A stretch of DNA of 5,990 nucleotides. Source: Candidatus Sulfopaludibacter sp. SbA3 (GTDB lineage Bacteria; Acidobacteriota; Terriglobia; 2-12-FULL-54-10). Position 1 is the first letter of the stretch. Each line of letters opens with the position of its first letter. The stretch spans positions 1-5,990 of the forward strand of contig CAMBEY010000186.1 of NCBI GenBank assembly GCA_945865705.1, written 5' to 3'. The position numbers were made by a program, and so were the translations under genes. The notes beneath the pieces were generated by a model. It searched no databases. It saw only the letters and a program-made list of their open reading frames with translations, and was not told the DNA's origin. Shown here in pieces: positions 1-5,845 of the stretch.

Positions 1-320
1 ATCTTGCCCTGCTTGGTCAGCCGCTCGATCAAATCCCATCCGCCCAGCCTTAAGAGCGTCTGCTCGTTGTCGCCCATGCCGTGCAGATGATAGAGGACCG
101 GATAGCGGCGCGCGGGGCTCGAGTCAAAGCTGGCGGGCAGCAGCGCGCAGTAGCGCACGGCGCGACCCAGAATCCTGCTGGCGACAGTCTTGCACTCCGC
201 CCGCCCCGCGGCCTGCGCCGTAACGGGAACACTCAGCAGACAGGCAAGGGATACCATCGCGGTTACTGCAACGCCACTGATGCCGCGCCGGAAATTCAGC
301 AACCCATCATGAGATGTCAT
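1..320 (-). CDS. Secreted alpha/beta-hydrolase esterase, N-terminal part (runs off the left edge)
   Basis: Partial: 106 codons are visible, and the catalytic serine, acid and histidine would lie beyond the window. Residues 11-38 look like a signal peptide: an Arg-Arg n-region, a hydrophobic core around 17-34 and a TAQA-type cleavage site. The mature start then gives a strand ending RRYPVLYHLHGMGD (71-84). The YPVLYxLHG stretch is the oxyanion-hole region typical of the putative esterase family PF00756 (esterase D / FrmB / tributyrin-esterase-like). Such enzymes hydrolyse short acyl esters or act as acyltransferases; the substrate here cannot be told. The ATG at 320-318 is the only in-frame ATG before the signal peptide, but it lies inside the left arm of a palindromic repeat and has no clear Shine-Dalgarno. 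TTG at 302-300 is an alternative start that keeps the whole signal peptide. It is downstream of, and codirectional with, the ABC permease, but separated from it by the palindrome. Confidence 0.82.
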   Translation of the reverse strand, partial: MTSHDGLLNFRRGISGVAVTAMVSLACLLSVPVTAQAAGRAECKTVASRILGRAVRYCALLPASFDSSPARRYPVLYHLHGMGDNEQTLLRLGGWDLIERLTKQGK

Positions 321-407
321 CCTGAGCGCAGCGAAGGATCTGCTTTCCCCGCAGACAACAAAGAAAAGCAGATCCTTCGCTGCGCTCAGGATGACAATCA
401 TTGGGTT
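301..407. repeat. Palindromic repeat of the 'HPERSEGS' type, 32-bp perfect arms
   Basis: Bases 315-346 are the exact reverse complement of 365-396, leaving an 18-base loop (347-364). The core of the arm is CCTGAGCGCAGCGAAGGATC. A further outer 6-base pair, AACCCA (301-306) against TGGGTT (402-407), flanks the stem after short unpaired spacers. Translating the plus strand gives HPERSEGS from the left arm and LRCAQDD from the right, a pair I recall as frequent spurious peptide calls in acidobacterial and other environmental genomes. That recollection suggests a dispersed REP- or MITE-like element rather than a unique structure. It lies in the gap between the permease stop and the esterase start. 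RNA from either strand would form a very stable hairpin. No run of T follows it, so it is not a standard intrinsic terminator, though it could still attenuate read-through. Confidence 0.85.
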
Positions 408-462
408 GGTTGGTGAGATGAAATGTAGTGTTCTCATCGGCTCGCTACTTACGACTAACTTA

Positions 463-1914
463 CTACTCATAACGGATGGCCTGCACGGGATCGAGCTTGG
501 CGGCGCGCGAAGCGGGGTACAGTCCGGCGATCAGACTGACTATGATTGCGAAGCCGATGCCCAATCCGATCAGCCACGGCGGCACCGACGAAACCGTCTC
601 CGGCGGAAGCTGCCGCTGGCGCAGATAGTACTCGGTGGCCATGTTGATGCCCTTGCTCATGGCCCATCCGAAGGCCACGCCGAACAGCCCGCCGAACAGG
701 CCCAGCGTCCCCGCCTCGGCGAAAAACAATTTCTTGATGTCGCCGTCGCTGGCGCCCAGCGCCTTCATGATGCCGATCTCACGCCGCCGCTCGAGCACCG
801 CCATCACCAGCGTATTCACGATGCCAAGCGAGGCCACGGCCAGCGCCATGCTGCCGAAGATACCCAGGAACAGATCGAGTATGGCGAAGAATCGCGCTAG
901 ACTCTGCGAGGCGTTGAGGATGGAGAAGGTACGGAAGCCCATCTTACGCACCGCGTCCTGCACTTCACTGACGCGCGCGGGTGAATTCACCTGAGTCATT
1001 AGTGAGGAGTAAGTGCGGCGCCCGCCGCCGGTAGTCACTGAGCCGCGCAGGTCGGCGCTCTGCAGCAGGTTCATTTTTTCAGCGAGGCCCAGCGGAATGA
1101 ACACGCGCGCGCGGGAGAGTTCTCTCATGCCGCCGTAGGGCTGTGTCTCGAGGATGCCCACCACGCGCAGCGGCTGCTCCTTGCGCACCACGGTGAATCC
1201 GTAGCTGGAATCCTCGGCAGGCTCTTCGCCGCCAAGCGCGGAGTCACTCGCGGGGCTATTCGCGAAGCCATCGGCATTGTCGGCGGAGTTATTGGAATTG
1301 TCCGGGGCCAGCGATTCGCGCTCCGCATAGCGCAGCACAATCTCCTGCCCGAGGATCGACTGGGGATTCGCCGCGTCCCATTCGCGCGCGAACTCGATGC
1401 GCACAATGGCCTCGCCGGCCTGGAGGCCGGAGAAGAAAGTTCCTTTGAGTGTGTCGAAGGCTTCATCCTCGCGCGCGGAAGCGGGCAGGCCGCCGAGTTG
1501 CGCGATCAACGCCTTGTCGCCTTGCTGAATCTCGCCGACGAAGCGAATCTCCGGCTCGACTTCCATCACGCCGGGCAGGCGCATGATCTCCTGACGTGCG
1601 GCATCGTCCAGCACCGGCGGTGAAGCAAAATCTGGAAATGACGGGGCGGACCCGCCACCCAATGCTCCCGCCTGACCCTGCTGGCCGTCGCGGCGCATCT
1701 GTTCGACGCTGCGCCACTCCGAGACCATCACGGTATTGAACAAACCGGAGCGCGACAGGCGGCTTCCGGCTAGCTCTTGCAAACCCACGCCGAGCGACAG
1801 CATGGCCACCAGCGAGGCGATGCCCACGCCGATGCCCGCGGCGGTGAGTCCGTTGCGCAGACGCGAGTTGCGCAGGTTGCGCGCGGCGAGGTCAATCAGA
1901 TCAGGCAGCTTCAT
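463..1914 (-). CDS. MacB/FtsX-family ABC transporter permease
   Basis: Complete, 483 residues. A cytoplasmic N-terminal amphipathic stretch (AARNLRNSRLRNGLTAAG) leads into TM1 (about 22-47). A large periplasmic MacB_PCD-like domain follows (about 48-340), then three C-terminal helices (about 341-373, 397-418 and 445-466) forming the FtsX domain. Family landmarks are the coupling-helix segment LERRREIGIMKALGAS (374-389) and the terminal GLYPASRAAKLDPVQAIRYE. MacB-type permeases dimerise with an ATPase and transmit force to the periplasm instead of conducting substrate through the membrane; substrates include lipoproteins, peptides and macrolides. Residues 201-239 are an Asn/Ser/Asp/Ala/Glu-rich low-complexity insert in the periplasmic domain. 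The start overlaps the ATPase stop (ATGA), with an AAGGTGAGG ribosome site at 1927-1919, so the two are translationally coupled. The gene ends with in-frame tandem stops TAG TAA. No MacA-like adaptor is present here, so the substrate is unknown. Confidence 0.93.
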   Translation of the reverse strand: MKLPDLIDLAARNLRNSRLRNGLTAAGIGVGIASLVAMLSLGVGLQELAGSRLSRSGLFNTVMVSEWRSVEQMRRDGQQGQAGALGGGSAPSFPDFASPPVLDDAARQEIMRLPGVMEVEPEIRFVGEIQQGDKALIAQLGGLPASAREDEAFDTLKGTFFSGLQAGEAIVRIEFAREWDAANPQSILGQEIVLRYAERESLAPDNSNNSADNADGFANSPASDSALGGEEPAEDSSYGFTVVRKEQPLRVVGILETQPYGGMRELSRARVFIPLGLAEKMNLLQSADLRGSVTTGGGRRTYSSLMTQVNSPARVSEVQDAVRKMGFRTFSILNASQSLARFFAILDLFLGIFGSMALAVASLGIVNTLVMAVLERRREIGIMKALGASDGDIKKLFFAEAGTLGLFGGLFGVAFGWAMSKGINMATEYYLRQRQLPPETVSSVPPWLIGLGIGFAIIVSLIAGLYPASRAAKLDPVQAIRYE

Positions 1915-2708
1915 CGCGCCTCACCTTCTGGCGTACTTTGTGGAGATGGAGTGCTTAAAATGGAAGTGGTGCCGGGCGCGCCCGCGCTGGTTGGATTCCC
2001 ATTCGATTCGCTAACGATGTGGCCGTCGGCCATGAAGATCATGCGGCGGGCGTAGCGCTCGGCCAGCGCGCGCTCGTGCGTAACCAGCACCACGGTCATG
2101 CCGAGATGCTCGTTGAACTCCTGGATCATGCGCATGATGATCTCGCCGTTCTTGCTGTCGAGGTTGCCGGTAGGCTCGTCGGCCAGCAACACACTCGGAC
2201 GGTTGACCAGCGCACGGGCCAGCGCCACGCGTTGCTGCTCGCCGCCGGAGAGCTGGCTGGGCCGGTGGTCGCTGCGCGCCGTCAGGCCCACGCGTTCAAG
2301 CGACTCGCGCACCCGCGCGTCGCGCTCACCACGCGGCATCTCCGCGAGGCGCAACGGCAACTCGACATTGTCATAGACGCGCATCGAGTGAATCAGATTG
2401 AACGCCTGAAAAACCATGCCCACGGTCTCGCGTCGGTACCGTGCCAGACTTTCCGGGGTGAGCGCGCCCAGCTCCTGTCCCTCCACGCGCAGAACTCCCG
2501 AGGTGGGCCGGTCCATCCCGGCGAGCAGATGTAGCAGCGTGGACTTGCCCGAGCCAGACGGCCCCAGCAGCGCCGCGAACTCGCCCTTGGCAATTTCGAG
2601 ATCAATGCCATCCACGGCGCGGATCACCTCGGCGCCCATCACGTACTCGCGCGCCAGCGCCTGCGCCTGAATGGCCAGCCCCCTCGAATTATCGCCAGCA
2701 GAAGTCAT
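1911..2708 (-). CDS. MacB/LolD-type ABC transporter ATP-binding protein
   Basis: 265 residues from the chosen ATG. All ABC-ATPase motifs are intact: Walker A GPSGSGKS (49-56), Q-loop Gln101, signature LSGGEQQR (153-160), Walker B VLLADEP with catalytic Glu178, D-loop around 181-185 and H-loop His211. Sequence style (EVIRAVDGIDLEIAKGEFAALLGPSGSGKST, DEPTGNLDS) is that of the MacB/LolD/FtsE group that energises FtsX-fold permeases. It will bind the cytoplasmic face of the permease encoded immediately downstream with a 4-base overlap. Residues 235-265 form a Ser/Thr/Pro/Gly-rich tail beyond the usual domain end. An in-frame ATG at 2780 is possible, but it would add 24 residues encoded by one arm of a long hairpin. 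The ATG at 2708 is preferred because the degenerate paralog at 3552 begins with the same ATGAC preceded by similar bases. The ribosome site before 2708 is weak. Confidence 0.94.
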   Translation of the reverse strand: MTSAGDNSRGLAIQAQALAREYVMGAEVIRAVDGIDLEIAKGEFAALLGPSGSGKSTLLHLLAGMDRPTSGVLRVEGQELGALTPESLARYRRETVGMVFQAFNLIHSMRVYDNVELPLRLAEMPRGERDARVRESLERVGLTARSDHRPSQLSGGEQQRVALARALVNRPSVLLADEPTGNLDSKNGEIIMRMIQEFNEHLGMTVVLVTHERALAERYARRMIFMADGHIVSESNGNPTSAGAPGTTSILSTPSPQSTPEGEAR

Positions 2709-2756
2709 CCTGACTATTGTAAGCCACTCCACAGCGCGCGCAATCACGGCGGCCAG

Positions 2757-2810
2757 ACACGTCACCGCGCGAAGACACACTGCGGCGTGTGTCTCCGCGC
2801 GGTGACGTGT
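2757..2810. repeat. Long hairpin, 24-bp stem with one mismatch and a 6-base loop
   Basis: Bases 2757-2780 pair with 2787-2810 with a single mismatch (2772 against 2795), around the loop TGCGGC. The arm contains ACACGTCACCGCGCG. It sits between the 3' end of the secreted-peptide gene and the ABC ATPase start, both on the minus strand. The position suits a transcription terminator or processing site that would uncouple the peptide gene from the ABC operon. However, neither side carries a T-run: the minus-strand continuation is GC-rich. It could therefore be a Rho-assisted or RNA-stabilising hairpin, or another dispersed palindrome. It is unrelated in sequence to the repeat at 315-396. Confidence 0.75.
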
Positions 2811-2833
2811 GAAGGTTTCAACTGAGTGGCGAG

Positions 2834-3040
2834 TTAGTTGCCTGCCGTGAAGCCGGGTGTTTGGAAGGTTCCGGCCGGGCGCTGCGGCGCATCAGCGGGA
2901 CGATTACCGGGCTGGCCATAGGTGCCAGCGGGACGCTGTGGAGCGCCCGCCGGTCACTGGCCACCGCCGGGACGTTGCGCCATGGCCGGGCCGGCGGCCA
3001 GCAAAAACGCCAGTGCGCAGAGGGATAGTTTACGAGTCAT
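2834..3040 (-). pseudogene. Small secreted Pro/Gln/Gly-rich peptide gene with an internal TGA
   Basis: I do not recognise a family. The ATG at 3040 has a strong ribosome site (AAGGAG, 3054-3049, eight bases upstream). The first 21 residues are a clear signal peptide: basic MTRK start, LCALAFLLAAG core and PAMA cleavage site, followed by QRPGGGQ. Codon 29 is TGA (2956-2954). The same frame then continues with 39 more codons of similar composition, including two near-identical units APQRPAGTY and APQRPAGTF, and ends in TAA at 2836-2834. Changing the TGA to CGA would restore CAG CGA CCG GCG, that is Gln-Arg-Pro-Ala, matching the repeat. So the frame most likely ran through 68 residues before a single C-to-T transition. 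As the gene stands, a 28-codon product with a seven-residue mature peptide is predicted. A base-calling error or stop read-through are the alternatives. The product would be a periplasmic or secreted disordered peptide. Confidence 0.7.
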
Positions 3041-3048
3041 TGTGTTTA

Positions 3049-3054
3049 CTCCTT
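3049..3054 (-). promoter_or_regulatory. Strong Shine-Dalgarno of the small secreted-peptide gene
   Basis: AAGGAG on the minus strand, eight bases before the ATG at 3040. It is the best ribosome-binding match in the window and supports the view that this tiny frame was a real gene rather than chance. Confidence 0.7.
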
Positions 3055-3097
3055 AGTTGAAGTTGAGAACCTTTATGTGCTTTGGCTCTCAGTAGGA

Positions 3098-3271
3098 TTA
3101 AACACAACTGCGCGGCGAAAAGTTTCTGCGCGGCGTGGATTGGCGCGCGGAGGTGGCCACGGTGGTTTGCGATTGAGCCTCGCCGATCCGCAACACGATG
3201 GGCAGGGCCGCGCCGGAGGAAACGTCTTTGGGCAGGCGCGCGTTGATCTGCAGCACACCCACGGTTCTGCC
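3098..3271 (-). pseudogene. Fragment resembling TIGR03437 (Solibacter-type C-terminal domain)
   Basis: Fifty-seven codons ending in TAA. The pattern GVLQINARLP, then Ser-Gly-Ala, then LPIVLRIGEAQSQTTVA resembles the last strand pair of TIGR03437, as I remember it (G-hydrophobic-Q-hydrophobic-N-x-x-hydrophobic-P ... P-hydrophobic-V-x-hydrophobic-G-x-x-x-S-Q). That domain ends many large secreted acidobacterial proteins. Here it has no upstream partner in frame, no start and no signal peptide, so it is a severed gene end. It is the main taxonomic clue in the window. Confidence 0.6.
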
Positions 3272-3552
3272 GCCAAGCCCTCCGGCGCCAGTGTGCCCAG
3301 ATACTTCTCCTCGACGCGCAGCACTCTCGAAGTGGGCCGGTCCATCCCGGCGAGCAGATGCAGCAACGTTGACTGGCCCGAGCCCGATGGCCCCAGCAGC
3401 ACCGCGAACTCGCCCTTGGCAATTTCGAGATCAATGCCATTGACAGCGCGAATCACCTCGGAGCCCATCACATACTCGCGCGCCAGCGCCTGGATGGAGT
3501 TGGCCTGTGCGGGACTAGTGTTCAATTGTGTCGCGGAAAACGTAGTGGTCAT
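3098..3552 (-). pseudogene. Degenerate chimeric remnant: N-terminal part of an ABC ATPase joined to a TIGR03437-like tail
   Basis: From the ATG at 3552 about 90 codons are homologous to the intact ATPase at 2708. Over 167 aligned bases (3328-3494 against 2498-2664) I count about 15 mismatches. The copy stops after the Walker A/Q-loop approach: no Q-loop, signature, Walker B or H-loop remains. Its Walker A reads GPSGSGQS, with the essential Lys replaced by Gln. From about 3271, in a different frame, the sequence reads VGVLQINARLPKDVSSGAAL..VLRIGEAQSQTTVAT and stops with TAA at 3100-3098. That pattern resembles the Solibacter C-terminal domain TIGR03437. The exact join is ambiguous (about 3315-3265), because both parents can be aligned through LGTLAPEGLA and ACCGTGGG. 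The ATPase frame stays open to about 3073 but encodes non-homologous sequence. Probably a duplicated transporter unit lost its interior by deletion. It is unlikely to be functional. Confidence 0.8.
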
Positions 3553-3648
3553 CCCCAATATTGCAAGCTACAAGTGGATCGTTGACGACGTTCAGAGAAG
3601 AAATACGCCCCGCGCCCGGGAACAGTTGCACGCGTCCGGGAAGGCCAT

Positions 3649-4191
3649 TCAATCACTCGACGACGGGGGCTTGGAAAAAATTATCTTGCTGGTGTCGAAC
3701 CCCTGCTGCTTGGCACGATCGAGGATTTGCTGTAGAAGCTGGGCATTCATCGTTTCGCTGCGGCTGAGAACCCAAAGGTAGCTACGACCCGGCTCACCGA
3801 CCACAGCCCACTGATATTCTGAGTCGAGGTCGATGATCCAGTAATTGCCGCTGAAGGGCCAGAAGAATGAAACTTTCAGTTTGCTGTTGGGACCATCCTT
3901 GCTGGCCACCCGTGCGGTGCCCTTGGCTGACATGATTTTGCCGTCGCTTCGGCGGCATTGGTTGAGCACCTCGATCTTGCCGTCGGGACGCAGGATGTAG
4001 CTTGCCGTAACATCACTCGCGCAGGCGCGTTGAAAACGGTTAGGCAGCCGTGCAAGCTCATGCCACTTGCCCGCATATTTCACCAAATCCACCGAGGCCA
4101 CAACTGGCAGCGGCGACGACTCCGCCGCGAAGGCCAATCCAGCCATTGTCGCCGCCAAAACGAATAGCAAGAAGGACTGCCACATGTTCAT
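3649..4191 (-). CDS. blc: Bacterial lipocalin (Blc family), soluble periplasmic form
   Basis: Complete, 180 residues, the usual length for the family. Residues 1-22 form a signal peptide (MNMWQSFLLFVLAATMAGLAFA). The lipocalin signature follows: VDLVKYAGKWHELARLPNRFQ (34-54), holding the invariant G-x-W (Gly41, Trp43). Next come the strand TASYILRPDGKIEVLNQC (62-79), FFWPFSGNYWIIDLD (109-123), and the third conserved region YLWVLSR (138-144). A C-terminal helix (147-163) packs against the barrel. Lipocalins of this type bind fatty acids or lysophospholipids and are linked to envelope maintenance. Unlike E. coli Blc there is no lipobox Cys at the signal-peptide end, so it should be soluble rather than outer-membrane anchored; Cys57 and Cys79 might form a disulfide. 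The start is supported by a GGGAAGGG ribosome site a few bases upstream. It is divergent from the M16 peptidase and codirectional with the downstream remnants. Confidence 0.93.
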   Translation of the reverse strand: MNMWQSFLLFVLAATMAGLAFAAESSPLPVVASVDLVKYAGKWHELARLPNRFQRACASDVTASYILRPDGKIEVLNQCRRSDGKIMSAKGTARVASKDGPNSKLKVSFFWPFSGNYWIIDLDSEYQWAVVGEPGRSYLWVLSRSETMNAQLLQQILDRAKQQGFDTSKIIFSKPPSSSD

Positions 4192-4531
4192 CTCACCCTT
4201 CCCAGCCTAAATCTATTTTCAATAGTACATCATGTGTGAAAACAGCGGGGTTTGAACGAATTGTCAGGCTGTAGGGGTTCTACGCGGAAAAGCCCCCGCC
4301 AAGAAGGTGCTTAACACGGCTACCAGGGCGAGACCAGGACAATTTCCACCCCCCTCTCGCCGCGACACGCCTTTTGGTTATATAATTGATTAGCACTTCG
4401 TATTCAGGTCCGCCTCCTCTGACTGAACGTTCTTCGGGCGGATTCGAGTGAGCAATTCCCGAATGTAATTATGATTAGGCGCCCGCCGTATTCCAGGCGG
4501 CACCGTCAATAATAGAACTCGAAAGAGAGAC
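4192..4531. other. Divergent intergenic region between the lipocalin and the M16 peptidase
   Basis: This 340-base stretch holds no credible gene on either strand. It must carry the promoters for both flanking genes. The lipocalin side has a purine-rich ribosome site (GGGAAGGG) just before 4191. The middle part (about 4290-4370) is GC-rich and structureless. The right part has a TATAAT at 4381-4386 and a short 5-bp hairpin, CCGCC (4483-4487) with GGCGG (4496-4500), about 31 bases before the peptidase ATG. A 6-bp TCCGCC/GGCGGA pair (4409-4414, 4437-4442) is too weak to call. No operator is recognisable. Confidence 0.6.
4381..4386 (+). promoter_or_regulatory. Candidate -10 element for the M16 peptidase gene
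   Basis: A perfect TATAAT lies in a locally AT-rich patch (GGTTATATAATTGATTAG) within otherwise GC-rich DNA. It is about 146 bases upstream of the peptidase start, which would leave a long leader. No good -35 box lies 16-18 bases upstream; the nearest partial match, GACA at 4364-4367, is spaced too closely. This is a suggestion only. Confidence 0.35.
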
Positions 4532-5812
4532 ATGAAGCAGGAAACGCATCGCAATATTCGCAAAGTCGTTCTTTCGAACGGTCTGACACTGCTGACCGAG
4601 TCGATGCCGCATGTGCGTTCGGTGGCGCTGGGCATCTGGCTGAACACCGGGTCGCGCCAGGAGGCGTCCACGCAGAGCGGCATCACCCATTTCATCGAGC
4701 ACATGGTCTTCAAAGGCACGCGCACGCGTAGCGCCGAGCAGATCGCGCGGTCGATGGACTCGATCGGCGGGCATCTCGACGCTTTCACGGCGAAGGAGTG
4801 CGTCTGCTTCAACGCCGTGGTGCTCGACCAGCACCTGACCTCCGCGCTCGATGTGCTCTCTGACATGGTGCTGAATCCACGCTTCGCCCTCGCCGACATC
4901 GACAAGGAGCGAGGCGTGGTGCTCGAAGAGATCAAGTCGGAGGAGGACAACCCGGAATATCTGCTGCATGAAATGTTCACGCAGCGTTTCTGGAAGAACC
5001 ATCCGCTGGGGCGGCCCATCCTGGGCACGCGCCAGTCGGTGAGCGACTTCAGCCGCCCCGCCATCGAGCGGCAGTTCGGCCGCTTCTACCGCCCCGGCAA
5101 CATGGTCATCTCCGTGGCGGGGCACTTGCAGCATGGGCGTGTGTTGGACTTGGTGGAGCAGCGTTTTCGCGGCCTGAAGCGTCAGCCGTTTCGCCGTGGC
5201 GACGTGCCCCCGGCGATGCAGGCACACATCACGCTGCGCGAGAAAAGCTCGCTTGAGCAGGCCCACTTCTGCATGGGCGTACCCGCCTATCCGCTGGGAC
5301 ATGAGCGGCGCTACGGTGCGTATCTGCTGAATTCGCTGCTGGGCGGCGGCATGAGCTCACGTCTGTTCCAGAAGATTCGCGAGCAGCAAGGCCTGGTCTA
5401 TTCCGTCTTCTCCGACCTGATTCCGTACCGTGATACAGGCGGCATGATGATCTGCGCCGGAACTTCGATGGCCTCGATCCCGCGCCTCATTGACGGCGTG
5501 CTCACTGAGTTCCGCGACCTGAAGGAAAACCTCATTCCCAAAGAAGAGTTGAAGCGCGCCAAAGACCAGTTAAAGGGCAGCCTGATGCTGGGCCTCGAGT
5601 CCACGGGCAGCCGCATGTCAAATTTGGCGCGCCAGCAGATGTACTTCGGCCGCTTTTTGACTCTCGACGACATGAAGGCCAGGATCGAAGTGGTGACAGC
5701 GGAAGAAATTCGCACCATCGCCCGCGATTTCTTCCAGCAGCAAAATATTTCCGTCTCGGTTCTGGGTCGCCTGAACGGCCTGAAAGTAACCCGCAAAATG
5801 CTCGCCTGCTAG
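4532..5812 (+). CDS. Zinc-dependent M16B family peptidase (processing-peptidase-like)
   Basis: Complete, 426 residues, the standard length of single-chain M16B enzymes. The N-terminal half carries the inverted zinc motif HFIEH (53-57): His53 and His57 are ligands and Glu56 the catalytic base. The third ligand, Glu133, lies 76 residues after His57 in VVLEEIKSEEDNP, with the conserved Glu126 seven residues before it. The second half (about 175-355) is the M16_C domain, with LLGGGMSSRLFQKIREQQGLVYSV (269-292) holding the glycine-rich loop and the substrate-clamping Arg283/Tyr290 pair. Such enzymes fold as a clamshell and cleave peptides or unfolded segments. There is no signal peptide, so it is probably cytoplasmic. 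Both halves look intact, so it could act as a homodimer without the inactive partner seen in some pairs. The start fits the conserved NGLTLLTE strand (16-23); the ribosome site is a weak AGAGAG. A physiological substrate cannot be inferred. Confidence 0.95.
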   Translation: MKQETHRNIRKVVLSNGLTLLTESMPHVRSVALGIWLNTGSRQEASTQSGITHFIEHMVFKGTRTRSAEQIARSMDSIGGHLDAFTAKECVCFNAVVLDQHLTSALDVLSDMVLNPRFALADIDKERGVVLEEIKSEEDNPEYLLHEMFTQRFWKNHPLGRPILGTRQSVSDFSRPAIERQFGRFYRPGNMVISVAGHLQHGRVLDLVEQRFRGLKRQPFRRGDVPPAMQAHITLREKSSLEQAHFCMGVPAYPLGHERRYGAYLLNSLLGGGMSSRLFQKIREQQGLVYSVFSDLIPYRDTGGMMICAGTSMASIPRLIDGVLTEFRDLKENLIPKEELKRAKDQLKGSLMLGLESTGSRMSNLARQQMYFGRFLTLDDMKARIEVVTAEEIRTIARDFFQQQNISVSVLGRLNGLKVTRKMLAC

Positions 5813-5845
5813 TCAGCCCACCGCCCTCCACATCCCGCGAGAATC

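Noticed and set aside
315..396. Palindrome as a CRISPR repeat or an intrinsic terminator
   Set aside because: There are only two inverted arms, no spaced direct repeats and no T-run after the stem.
81..416. Plus-strand open frame of 111 codons containing HPERSEGS and LRCAQDD
   Set aside because: It is a translation through both arms of the palindrome and antisense to the esterase signal peptide; there is no ribosome site or domain.
391..994. Long plus-strand open frames opposite the permease
   Set aside because: They are antisense shadows of a clearly assigned membrane protein in GC-rich DNA; their His/Arg/Gln-rich composition is not protein-like.
2019..2534. Plus-strand 171-codon open frame opposite the ABC ATPase
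   Set aside because: Antisense to fully conserved ATPase motifs; no recognisable domain or ribosome site.
2709..2780. Longer ATPase beginning at the ATG at 2780
   Set aside because: The extra 24 residues derive partly from a hairpin arm, and the paralog supports the start at 2708.
2954..2956. TGA as a selenocysteine codon
   Set aside because: Selenocysteine in a Pro/Gln repeat peptide is implausible, no selenocysteine insertion hairpin is evident just downstream, and CGA restores the repeat exactly.
3077..3781. Plus-strand 234-codon open frame over the ATPase remnant and the lipocalin end
   Set aside because: Its middle part mirrors the antisense frame of the intact ATPase, so its openness is inherited from the minus-strand gene; no domain is visible.
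4390..5302. Minus-strand open frames of 224 and 275 codons opposite the M16 peptidase
   Set aside because: The plus strand encodes an unmistakable zinc peptidase with all active-site residues; the antisense frames are coding-bias shadows.
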